From contig JABAKD010000016.1 of assembly GCA_012845835.1 (NCBI GenBank), forward strand, positions 22,187,182 to 22,251,181: a stretch of 64,000 nucleotides of DNA. Reading direction: 5' to 3'. Position numbers and translations under genes: made by a program. Source of the DNA: Undaria pinnatifida (taxonomy: Eukaryota; Sar; Phaeophyceae; Laminariales; Alariaceae). Positions 1 through 10,745 of the stretch are shown piece by piece (the first letter of the stretch is position 1; every line of letters begins with the position of its first letter). The notes beneath the pieces were generated by a model. The model had not been told where the DNA came from and made no database searches. It saw only the letters and a list, made by a program, of their open reading frames with translations.

Positions 1-600
1 GTAAGGACATGGAGAATGGAGAATGAGCATGATCTTTTTTCTTTTTGACTTTTCTGAAGTCTATACTCTGCGCTATGTACCATGCAACATACAACATACA
101 ACATGTTACATACAACATGCTCTCCAACGGTTGCTTCAGGGCTGTAGCTGTGGCGGTAGGGTATCATAATCAAACATACAAGCATACTACCATACACCAC
201 ATCTTGGCGACAACGCGAAGCAAGAGAGCAAATGCTACGTACGTAACCCCTGGGTACAGAGTAACACAGCTATATACGGAACCCCCGGGGATGGGGGGCT
301 TTTGTCCCCGCGCGGTAGCCGTAATCACGCGTGCGTAATGTCAATCCCCGATTTGGCGTAATTACGGGTGCGTAATGTGTTCAATCTGAAGGTATGTACA
401 TCCTAGGTAATTTCCTTTACCGAACGTTTCATGGCTGTTCGACAAGGGAAAAGCCGCTATTAAATAGTAGTCTTTAAAGATTATATTATTTGCGAAGGAC
501 CCTTCAACGATGACGTCGAGGTTCGCAAGCGGCACTATATTTCAGGAGGTACGGCCGCGATCTGGTTTTAAAACCGGCGATTTCGTCAATTCAAAGTCGG
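1..600. other. AT-rich leader without a recognised gene
   Basis: I see no convincing coding sequence. Around 80-120 there are short repeats of the type acatacaac/catac. Near 310-380 a motif like gcgtaatgt recurs twice at about 50 bp spacing. The copia remnant begins at its right edge. Confidence 0.5.
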
Positions 601-605
601 GGGGG

Positions 606-1240
606 CTACCGTAGAACGACGTCTTCGTACACGTCGAAACACACATGTCGAAACTCGAGGACAACGCCTGGGAAGCAAAATACTGTCTGTACAGCATGAA
701 CAGCAGAGCGCACTAGATTTACAGCAACACAACGGGACTCATGGCAGAGAGGCGCAGTGGCATCTTCATCGATACCACAGCAGCGACACTGGCTGCCTCT
801 ACTGAGGGCCACACCAACGGTGCCGCAGTCAGTACTCACGAAGACAGCTCGCCGGAAGAAAACAGCGACGACATCTGTATCCCACACAACGAAATGATAA
901 ACAGCCTCTCGAAGATTCTGTCGGAGCTCACGAGCAGGAACATGGACCACGCAACATCAACTTGCGCGGATCAGCCGGCCGCTGAAGGCGCCGACAGTGC
1001 CCAGGCACCGAGAGACGATCCAAACAGGAGCATTGCCGACATACAACAGACTCGGAGGCGCAACACGCAAGGGCACACGCCCAAGTGGTGCCCTAACTCC
1101 GGTGTCACACGAAGGACTAAACCCTCATCAGCAGCAAGAACTGCGTAGCCTGGGATTGCTCACAAGCACAATCGCAGGTCGCAAACGAAAAAGAAAACAT
1201 GATGGAATACGCGCTGGTAGCTGAAACCAAACCCAGGTTA
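606..1240 (+). pseudogene. Ty1/copia integrase C-terminal part and linker, decayed
   Basis: In the frame running through 618-740 the translation contains VFVHVETHMSKLEDNAWEAK and then a segment like YSMNSRAH, a TAG, and IYSNTTGLMAERRSGIFIDT. This is the usual end of a copia integrase (the 'K..P.A..A.F.GY...S+AYR+Y......SR+V.F.E' region). After 741 the frame stays open to 1148 with a hydrophilic Ser/Thr/Asp-rich linker. Around 1000-1100 the coding frame shifts to the one used by the downstream RT. The upstream catalytic integrase core and gag are not present. The stop, the frameshift and the missing 5' half mark it as dead. Family assignment is inference from pattern memory; order and spacing relative to the RT at 1267 support it. 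Confidence 0.6.
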
Positions 1241-1266
1241 GACGGAGTACAAAACCACGCCACAGG

Positions 1267-2890
1267 ATGAAAGTTTACCTTGACTACACCCTAGCTTCTG
1301 GAAACCCTGTCTCTGAGCACAGTTCGGATGAGGAGGTCATTTCGATCCCGAACACACTCGAAGAGGCGATGGAACCGCCATAAGCGACCAAACGGAAAAT
1401 AACATCAAGCAAGGACATGAACAGCCTCCAGAAACACGCGGTTATTAACCTGGTATCTCCAGACTCAGTACCACTGGAGCACAAAATGATCGGGACCAAA
1501 TGGGTCTTTAGGGTCAAAGCCGATCACACCCGGAAAGGTGGAGTTGTGGTTCAGGGCTGGAGACAAGTACCGGGAATCGACTGTGGCTGAACATATGCAC
1601 CAGTATGCCGTATCCAGAGCACCCGCATGGCCCTCGCCATAGCTGCGAGCGAAGACTGGAAAGTATTCCAGCTTGATGTACGGAAGGCGTTTCTAAACGC
1701 CGAGGTACAGGAGGAAGTGTTTGTGATGGCTCTTCTACGCTACGAATCGCTTGACGCTACCACTGGACGTCCCAACGTGATGAAACTCTTGAAGAGCCTC
1801 TACGGACTTTGTCAAAGCCCTCGCAACTGGTTCAACACTATCGACGATTCATTGACAGACATAAGGTTCACAGCGACTGCGTCTGATCCATGTCTCTTCA
1901 TAGTCGGCTCAGACAACAGCCGCAGCATTCTGACCATGTACGTAGGCGACCTTCTTCATCTTGGAGGAGAAACGACGCTACTGGATGACCATAAAATCCA
2001 GCTAATGGACCGACACGCCATGCTCAACACGGGAGACGTCTCAAAGATGCAAGCCATGCAAATCGCCAAAGACAGGGAGGCTAAGACTATGACCATTAGC
2101 CATAAGCATTGCGCCAAGTCAGTCCTGGCGCAATTAGGAATGGCAGAATGCAACCCAGTGAGCACGACGGGAGCAGGAGCGAAGTTATTCCTCAAGCAAC
2201 TGGACACGATGCGGCTGGACTCTCCGGGCACCAAACCTTACCAGGCCATCACGGGATCTCTGATGTTCCTGAGCCAATGCACGAACTACGATATCACGTA
2301 CGCCGTCAACCAACTGCCCCGAGTCAATAGCGAATCATCCAAACTACACATGTCAGCAACAAAGCATCTTCTCCTCTACCTAAAGAGAAATATGGGCCTA
2401 GACATCACGTACAAGACATGGTGTTTCGAAATGACGGGGTATTGCAATGCGAGCTGAGGAAACAACGCTGACAACCTAAAGTCGACCTCCGGCTACTTGT
2501 TCATGCTGGCCGGAGGACCACTGAGCTTGAAAGCTGCGCTCTAGAACGCAACGGCGCAGTCGACTCTAGAGGTGGAACACATCTCAGTGGCACACGCAAG
2601 CAAGGAGACAATGTATCTATCCAACACGATGGCCGAGCTGGGATTTGAAAATCTGTTTGATCCGATACCGCTCTTTGTGCGACAACACCGGAGCCATACA
2701 CATAGCAGGGAACATCACCTACAGCTCTCAACAAACACATCGCTCTGCACTTCTTTTACGTGAAGGAGCTGGTCAAGGACGGCAAATTACCATCCACCAC
2801 GTAGCAACACAGAACCAGCTGACAGACGTAGGGACTAAGTTCCTCACGACGAACACGCATTGAGACCAACTGAACCTTATCGAGGCATAC
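1267..2890 (+). pseudogene. Ty1/copia reverse transcriptase-RNase H, decayed
   Basis: One frame carries the copia RT landmarks in order: MIGTKWVFRVKAD (about 1490), QLDVRKAFLNAEV (1670), LLKSLYGLCQSPRNWF (1790), MYVGD (1936) in place of the usual YVDD, then YQAITGSLMFLSQ and ITYAVNQLPR (2240-2320). RNase H follows with TSGYLFMLAGGPLS, NATAQSTLEVEH and, after a frameshift near 2680, DNTGAIHIAGN and ITIHHVATQNQLTDVGTKFL. In-frame stops lie at 1381 (TAA), 1588 (TGA), 2455 (TGA, where a Trp codon is usual) and 2542 (TAG). Loss of a catalytic Asp plus stops and shifts show it is inactive. No flanking LTRs were recognised. Confidence 0.9.
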
Positions 2891-3143
2891 ACCACAAGAA
2901 AGTAGATCTAAGGAGGAAACGAGCAACCCAAGATCGACCCGAAGGGAAATATTTTACAATGACGACGACAACGAGTACACCTCGGGAAACGAGAAGGAGA
3001 AAAGGAGACCAAGTTATGAAGACAACACGCGCATTTTTTTTTCAAATACAGGAATTCGACAGCAAGATGGATCGAGATCAGGAGGAGCCATTTGGGCGAA
3101 GCCACACGTCATCATCACACATTACTATATCAACATCGACACC

Positions 3144-3734
3144 ATGTCCGACAACCAGGAATGCGAGGAAGCTAACACCGGGGATATTTCCGAAGGCAGT
3201 GTAGGTACGGGACAAAAACGGCGAACACGCTTGTACGACAGGTTTCCTCTCTTGAAAGAAAACAACAAGGAATAGACAGCGGCAGATATCACCAACTGGA
3301 CCATCAAGCAAGGCGTCGAAGCCTGCAACGATAAGTCGTTTGGAACGTTTGTGTGGAAAGTATTGGAAAAAGGGAGATACGAGTACCTTATGGAATCCCA
3401 GCGCCTCTTTGAGTTTCGCACCAGTGCATGGGACGAAGCTGCCAACCAAATTATAGATTAGATGGTCTCAGCTCGAACACTTCTCGATGGCAACGTGCAG
3501 GCCAAGGGGGGTGACGACGAACGGGGGGCGTGAAAGAAGAATTACCTAGAGAAGCTCAAGGAACCAGAAGACAAATGCGGGCACAACTTTAGTCGTAGGA
3601 AGGCGACACTCAAAAGGGAGAACGAAGCATGTCTAGTGGAACTTACACACAAACAGTCAGCAGGAATTGATGATGTGTTGATCAGAAATATAAGCAGACT
3701 TCGTCGGAAGCGACGGAGGCAATTCTACATCTAG
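3144..3734 (+). pseudogene. Unidentified coding relic with three in-frame stops
   Basis: Starting from ATG 3144 a single frame gives about 193 residues of protein-like sequence broken only by TAG 3273, TAG 3459 and TGA 3531 before a final TAG at 3732. It opens acidic (MSDNQECEEANTGDISEGSV), passes through TNWTIKQGVEACNDKSFGTF and WKVLEKGRYEYLMESQRLFE, and ends very basic (RLRRKRRRQFYI). I do not recognise the family. Composition (acidic N-terminus, amphipathic middle, basic C-terminus) and position just after a copia pol would suit a retroelement gag-like or nucleic-acid-binding protein, but that is only a guess. Confidence 0.4.
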
Positions 3735-4109
3735 TCGAAGACACCGTTGGCTCTAAAAACGTCCACCGTGACGTAAACTTGAGTTGCACAGCATCTATAG
3801 TTAGAACCTACCGGCCAACGGGGGGGGGCGGTGAAATGATCTGCGGAAGATGTAAAGCATAGCATACGCAGGCTGAGAAGAAATAGCAACATTCACCCTG
3901 ACACGATCTTATTTCAGCAAAAACCGCCTTTCACAAGAAAAATAGAGTGAATTTGAGCAGAGAAAGATGACACACTCTGACATGGTAATATTTGCAAACT
4001 ACGGTTCAAACCAGCATATTATAACGGTGAGTATATCTCTAACTCATTTTTGTATGGTAATTTCCTTTAAGGAGGAGTGTTATATAGTAGGATTCACAAG
4101 GAATCCATC
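3735..4109. other. Spacer without recognised feature
   Basis: No ORF or repeat that I could match elsewhere in the window. It separates the copia-linked block from repeat element Y. Confidence 0.4.
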
Positions 4110-5252
4110 GGCTGAAGGTAGATGTTCATTGCAAGGAACTCTGCAGTTCACCGCGACGTGATAGCGAAGGTTTTTGCCAACGTGGTGTACGCAATGGGCT
4201 TTAGCTGCGTCAACCGACGCCTTGGCGCAAGCATCCGAGAATGTTTAACGATGCAGAGGTACTACACCAGGACATTGCGGTCTAGGGACCGGCGCTCAGT
4301 CAAACGACAGCGGGAAACGGGTTCGAGTGCTTCGATGATCCGCACGGACACAATGGTAATTGTTCTTCAACATACCTAATGTTTACAGTGTGGTGCGAAG
4401 GGGTGGAGGGAGCACCCGTGGCGAACCTCGACCAGCTCGTCGATTGAGTGTGTGTTCGGGCGAATTCAATATGGAATAAGGATACGATAATAGTTGTGGA
4501 GGGTGCAGGGTCCGTCCTTCGTCTAGAGAATCTTGAACATTGATAATTGCTTGACCGAAACTGCTTAGTTTTCTTTGCTTGCATTCTCAAAGTAAAAAGA
4601 CGCGCGAGAACTTTTTTCAGCGACGCCAACAAAACATTGACAGTATCGTGCTGAAGGTGGACGCCTCCCACGAGCTTACGAAACTGCTTCGAGTGCGTAC
4701 TGCTGGCGCTGGTTCCGACTCAAGGCCCATCCAATGCGTTGTCACGTTCTTTTAAAGAGTTTGAGCAGCTATTTACGGTGTTTAGCAAAGATACCGCAGG
4801 TACTCCGGCGTTGTGGTCGATCCATCACCGATTTACGGTAGTCCACGGCGGCGCTTTAACTCGTCAAGAATTGTAACCACAAGTTAAGAGGCAAGTCGCT
4901 TGGAAACAGTCTGCGATTATTTTTACAGAAATATAGTTGTTATATAGCAGTGTCTTTCTACGACTGACGACGCAAACTACCCATGTACCCCTTGAAACCG
5001 GCGGTGACACAGGCACCACGATCACATAAATGCCAGGCAAACCTTGCGGCCAGCTCAGGCACACGATTTGCCCAGCAGAAATCAACTTCAAGCTCCCGAA
5101 CGGTAGTTATTGGGGGAACTACAGGTGCTATGGCAGAACCTTGGGTTCTCGGAGCACCCTCGTTTCAGCTCCCTGAGCCGATGGTAGGGAGTAAGGGTAC
5201 CCCTTTGAAGCTGTCCCGTGACCACGGACTTGATTATGCGAAAAAATGTGAG

Positions 5253-5326
<74 letters not shown>

Positions 5327-5905
5327 CTGTCGGGCACAAGATGCGAGCCGGGCCTTGAAAATACCACAGCAATTTTTTTGGCGCCAGCAAGGGGGCAGTT
5401 TGCACCTTACAGACATAACTCAGTCTCGAAGTTAATATACCGAAGGAAGAAAACGCCACTAGAGAGTTCGGCGGGTAGTCCAATTGCGTGGGTGGCGCAA
5501 ACCACCCGGAGGGGCTGTCAATACGTCTATTTAAACAAACAGTAGTACTGGTGTGCGGGCTGAGTCGTTATATTTCCCCAATTTACGACGTGTGCAACAA
5601 CAGTGCATGAAGTGTGTAAAGCAATCGCTGGCTTTTGAAGAAGAGCGAACCAAATGGACAGCGCGTTGTCGGTGGATGGTATTTTTTTTTTGTTTAGGGG
5701 GGACAGCTCGGTCGTAGTTCAAATTTATCAAATAAACAGGTGGAATAAGGATGGTTACGGGGGGCTTGCTTTGGGTGCACCCAATGGTGTGTTTGACACA
5801 AGTTTAGGATTTTGCGATTTTGCGTATGAACTCAGTCGTCTTACTTTTTCGCTTTGTCGTTGGTTTCGTCAATAATGACGATTACTATGCACTATGAATA
5901 TATAT
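4110..5905 (+). pseudogene. Element Y coding segment, copy 1 (unidentified, decayed)
   Basis: This stretch is matched, inverted, by 31944-33875 over nearly its whole length. Aligned reading frames share protein-like blocks: NVVYAMGFSCVNRRLGA and RQRETGSSASMIRTDTM (4122-4379), AGAGSDS plus FEQLFTVFSKDTAGTPA (about 4700-4820), THVPLETGGDTGTT (about 4980) and AMAEPWVLGAPSFQLPE (about 5130). Between them the frame is broken by stops and indels, so it is a relic. The function is unknown; I could not match the blocks to a family. The copy holds an (AAC)n insertion at 5253 that the other copy lacks. Being repeated and linked to block R2 suggests it was the coding part of a mobile element. Confidence 0.5.
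5253..5327. repeat. (AAC)25 microsatellite
   Basis: Seventy-five bases of uninterrupted AAC. The left flank (gtgaccacggacttgattatg) is shared with the shorter AAC/GTT tracts inside element X at 29475, 30521 and 57457. Confidence 0.98.
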
Positions 5906-7720
5906 ATGCACTCGTATGATCATTCTTTTTCTCGGGGATTCGGTCAGGAGTTTGTTTCCGTGTCGGCCTCAGTATGCGATTCACGGAACTGATTTTTTTT
6001 GGTAAAATCGCTTCGTTCGAGCGCTGTCTTCGTGGGGCGGCTTGAACGCCCCAAGCCCTGCCGTATCCGTTCAGCACCTCATCGCTGACGCGGATGGATG
6101 CCGAGCGAGACAAGCAAAACGTTGCAAAAATATCGCACGTCGAGGAGGAAATATTGTTATTTTGTTGAATCATGACGTCTGCAGCGCCTGGATGTTTTAC
6201 AAAACCAACATCATTTCCAAACGGTAGTTGTTAACGTTTTGAATGTTGCGGTGGCATACTCTCAAGGGGTTGTTTTGCTTGGCGTCTGCAAGGCTTGAAC
6301 GAATGAAACACGAAGAGTCTTCGGGGGGAAGCTCTAACGCCCCTCGCTGTTCATTACTCGTTGGGCACCTCGACGTGAACACGGATGGATGCTGAGCGAG
6401 GCAAGGGAGAAGTTGCAAATAATATTGTTTTTTGATGGGGTAACCTTTCGACGTCGGTTGTATCTTAACGTCTCGAGCGTTTCCAAACAGTAGGTATTTG
6501 CTAAAGTTTTGGATTTTGCGGTGGTGTACTCTCGAGCGTTTGTTTTGCTTGACATCTGCAGGGCTTGAGCGCGTGATGTAATACCAGTAGTAGATCGCTC
6601 TAGTTCGTCTCATTATATTATTGCGTTTGGTGCTTTTGAAGTGTTTCTGATTTCGAGCGTGGAGACCAACCTGATGTACGCTCAAAATCGTGTTTTTGCG
6701 CGACATTATGACGCAAATAACGTCTGTCTGCAGGAGAAGATGTGAAGGATGTGTATAACTTCGGGTGAACACGCACATGAAGAAATAATTTCCGATAAAA
6801 TACCAATTGGGTACGCACCAACAACAACGTACAACAACGGTGGACAACCTACAAAAATAAATAAACAGATAATGCGTGAGCGATGACGTGCTTTTCGTAC
6901 ACACATATACTACGACATTTGAGAAAGGTTCCCTACGTTCGGTCGGGAACGAAGATAGGTAAACAACTATATATAGGAAGTAAAATTCTAGACGGACACC
7001 CTTCGCAAACAATAAAAAAAACACTAGTTAACGTTCATAATGCAAATGACCATCCGCTTTGCGACCGCGTAAAAAATTGCGGCTTAGATAGTAGGCTTTG
7101 ACTCTATATGCCAAGGTTTTCGTTGACCTATCATGCAAGAACCAGCCAATTGCGGTTGTTTACCTTGACGTCTGTAGCGTTTTAACGAATGTAACACGGG
7201 AAAATTGCGAATCGTTGTGAATGATGCCTTGCAAGAAGAGTAGAAAGGCTGCATAACAAACATGATACATCTAGAAGAACGCGTGTTATACCATTAGTAG
7301 ATCGCTTTAATTTGTTTTGCAATTTGTTGCGTTTGGTGCTGTTGAAATGTTCGACATTTCGATCGTGCTTGGTTTTCACGTCAATCTGATATAGATAGGC
7401 TCAAAACCGTTTTTTTTGCGCGCCCTTATCGCGCAAATAACGTTTGCAGGAGGCGTATGCGATCCTCGGAGCTGTAATTATCTGTCAAATAGCGTCGTTC
7501 CAGCGCCATCTTCGGGGGGCGGCTCCAAGGCCCCTCACCCTGCCGTATCTGTTCCGCACGTCGACGTGAACGCGGATAACCGCTGAGCGAGAAAAGGGAG
7601 AGGTGTGATTTTTTTTTTGTATTTTGGGTGGTATACGCCCGAGCTACTCTTGGGTCTCGGCGTATGCAGAGCTTGAACGATTAATAAGGGACAACATTTC
7701 CAAATTGGGGTCATTTTCAA
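5906..7720. repeat. Repeat block R2, copy 1
   Basis: Matched, inverted, by 25930-27787. It is built of degenerate internal subrepeats. Variants of ggcggctccaacgcccctc preceded by a run of G occur near 6035, 6335 and 7515, each about 60 bp from a tgaacgcggatggatgc-like motif. Variants of gtttgttttgcttgacgtctgcag recur between them. A second subunit around 6600-6990 is partly repeated at 7280-7460. The longest reading frame is shadow-like. I see no gene. Together with the preceding segment it makes a roughly 3.6-kb unit (element Y). Confidence 0.7.
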
Positions 7721-8255
7721 ATTGGCAGCTAAATTTCATCCCGACGATGCTTTTTTTATGACCGCCTCCAAGCGCTTGTTCTATCGTAGCTACTACTGCT
7801 GTGTGTCGTTTCCTTTCGGATCAGTAAGTATAGTGCATAGAACCAACGAAGAACGTGTCGTGAGCACGATTCCCACCCAAATCATATTATTTGGTATCCA
7901 GGAGCGTGCGCGCTGGAGACGTTATGAATGGTTATGATAGTTGTTAGTGTTCTCCTGAGTAATACTTACTGATGTACGTGGAGAGGGGATAGCTCCGGAG
8001 ATCGATCTTACAAAGTCGGTGAGAATTTTGTAACGCACTCGAAAACATATTTCGTTGGTTTTTGGCATTACCCACTGACTGTGTGTGTGTTACTGAGTCA
8101 AGTGACTGATCTGTGGGTAGTCCTATGTGTCGTGAGTTCGACTCTCACCGTCTTCATATTTGTCTTTTTCAAGCGTGCGCGCTGACGACTTTATGAACGG
8201 TTATTTTTTTCGTTTAACATATGGTCTATACCAGGTATATATTATATATTTAATA
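7721..8255. other. Spacer with short direct duplication
   Basis: A motif like gcgtgcgcgctg(g)a(c)gac.tTATGAA(T/C)GGTTAT appears at about 7905 and again at 8172, giving a short direct repeat of about 45 bp. No gene is evident. Confidence 0.4.
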
Positions 8256-10745
8256 ATACCCTCCAACTGTGAGATTAATGAATTTGTCGAAACTCATCTT
8301 TGCAAGCCGTGTGTGATACTACGATCGCGCGTATTACGGCTTGTGTGTCCTCATCTAGGATATTGGTCGGCGACTCCGCTTGAAACCACAGTGGAGCCAT
8401 CAGGGTCACCAGGGTGATGCTAGTCAGTCTGTGCGCGGAAACTATAAAATCCGTTTTTAAGGGGGACAACATCTGACAGCTGTGGAAGGAAATGCATCAG
8501 TATATCAAGTGAATCCTGTATGTCGAGTAACCGGTGAGGGGAAGGCGGAGACTTTAAGGACGTGAGGGACTGGGTTTGATCAAGAGGGAGCATAGGGGAG
8601 GGGGCGGGGCGGCAAGGGTGGGGCAACTCAATCTGTGCGTGGAAACTATAAATCCTTCAAGAGGATAAATCGGACAGTTTTATGAACAATGCACCAGTTT
8701 ATCATGAAGAAGCGGCGGGACGGGCGGGGCAGCTCAATCTGTGCGTCGAAACTGTAAATCTTTCAAGGGAATAAATCTGATGGTTTTGGAAAGAACGCAC
8801 CAGTTTATCATGTATATCCTGTAAGTCGTACAATAAGTCAGGAGAGGGCAGAGCATGCCAGGGGGTGAGGGTGGGGGTGCGGGGGGCGGGGGCGGGGGGT
8901 GTCGAAAGGGTTTTGTAAACAACATCTTCAGGTCGCATAGATGTAGGGGTTTGCTACACACGTGGTGCTAGGTCTAGGCGGTGGTGCCGATGGTCGGGAA
9001 GGAGGGGGCGTTCGGGGGGGGGGGGATTGCAGCAGCGGCATGGATGAATCTAGAAAGATAATGAGGTGATACCAAGTGCGTTGAGGTGTTTACTACCCTG
9101 TCAGATTTCATTGTTAGATGGAGCGTTTGAGCGAGAGGGAGCGGGGAAAAGGAAGGGGGGGGGCGAGGATTGTTTTCAAGATGTTTAGCTCCCATATGAT
9201 ATAAAACACACTCCGGGTGTGAGATCGAAGGTATGGTCGAAACTCGTTTTTGCAAGCTTGTGTGTGATACTAAGAACGCGCGTATTACGCATATGTGTGG
9301 AGGCTTGGTATTCGCGTGGTCTAGGCGATCGTGTGTAGAAGTGTTTATTTCTCTGGCCGATTTCGATTGTAGGTGGGTCGTTTGAACATGAGGGCGGTGA
9401 AAAAATAACAAACAGGCCAGGGCGGGGGGGAGGGGGGGTGGAAAGGAGTTAGAGCTACGACACGAACGTCTAGAAAGATAATGAGGTGATATCAGCTGCA
9501 TGGTAGTGTTTCCTACTCTGGCAGATTTTGATATTAGGTAGAGCGTTTGAACAAGAGGGATCGGGAGGGGCGGGAACGGGCGGGACACTTCGGTATGTGC
9601 GCGGAAACTAGAAATCCCCAAAGGGGACAAATCTGACGGTTGTAGAAAGAAGACACCCCTTTTTATCATCCGCCTGGTAATGTTTATTATACAAGATTTG
9701 ATGATAGATGTGGTATGCAACACAATCTTCAGGTGCGGTAAAAAATATGTTAAAGATTCATAATTTGGTATTGTACATGGACTGCAAAATAAATGGAATA
9801 TTTTAATCGATAGGTACAACTATGTAGTTACCATTATTTTCTGACATCGCTAATTATATGAAAGAGATACATATTGCGAAATATTACAGGCGAGGTGATG
9901 TGGTCATGCAATGTCAAAACCATTTAGCACGAGAGAGAGAAGTGCGAATCGTCAGTGTTTTGAAAGGAATGCTTGGTGTATCCGCACTCAATGGCGATAC
10001 TTTATTAGCCATGCTTCGTTTGTCAGAGGTTGGGAGGCGATAATGCAGACGGTATGTACGAAATACCCTACGTAATAGGTTGGTAGAGTGGTCTACCGCA
10101 ATTTTAACATATCCGCCTGTACTTCCTTTCCACATTATTTTTGGCTCTAATATACGATTTTACGCCCATGATTTTTACCGTTCTGGTGTGGGGTTCTGAG
10201 GCCGAAAATTCTAAGACAGAGACACATCTTTTAAATACAGCAAGCAAAGTGATGTGAGCATGCAATGTCACCGCCATTGAACACGAGGGTTACTTTAATT
10301 TTTTAGGCACATGCTACTGTGTTGGGTATGGTGAAGATTGTCAGGCGATCATGCAGACGGCAGGTAGGCACGAAATATCCTGCGTAATACGTTGGTAAGG
10401 TGGTCTACCGCAGTGTCAACATATCTGTCTGTGCTTCCTTTTCACATTATTATCATTTAGTGTACGATAAAACGCCCTGTTTCCCCCCCCCCTGTCGTCG
10501 AAGATGTTGTGGTCCTGTAGATGTCGCGTCCATGTCTGGTGCTCTTGTTAGTGGTGCCCCAGCGTGTAGTAGATGATCGCGTAGTGGTGCAACTTTCCTT
10601 TGCATCAAGCCAGGTAGTATTTGTCAACGCAACCGCTCGCTTGAAAACGACACATGAAATTCGTCACACACCTGATACATAGGAGACGCGGCCCGAAAAT
10701 TTTTCGGTATACCGACGGTCAGGAACAGGGTATCGAGCAGCGAAC
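8256..10745 (+). repeat. G-tract repeat family R1, long copy
   Basis: The left end carries the family start (ctccaactgtgagattaatg, then tcgaaactcatctttgcaag and gatcgcgcgtattacg). The body contains iterated units with the core gcggaaactataaa at 8436, 8641, 8745 and 9601, each followed by a gggga(c/t)aaatctgac block and separated by G-rich runs. The right part (9860-10480) is an imperfect tandem of about 320 bp (catgcaatgtcac ... gtggtctaccgca). The terminal stretch 10480-10720 is shared with 40465-40740. No coding capacity was recognised. Mechanism of spread is unknown. Confidence 0.75.

Noticed and set aside
45-338. 97-codon frame at the left edge
   Set aside because: Built on short catac repeats with no recognisable motif or copy elsewhere.
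5088-5483. Open frames reading poly-Val, poly-Cys, poly-Leu and poly-Asn
   Set aside because: They are translations of the AAC microsatellite in every frame, not proteins.
6197-7024. 275-codon minus-strand frame in R2
   Set aside because: Lies wholly in degenerate subrepeats, no domain, and the inverted R2 copy does not keep it open; a chance frame.
8974-9819. 281-codon minus-strand frame in R1
   Set aside because: Generated by the C-rich strand of G-tract repeats (Pro/Ser runs); other R1 copies do not keep it.
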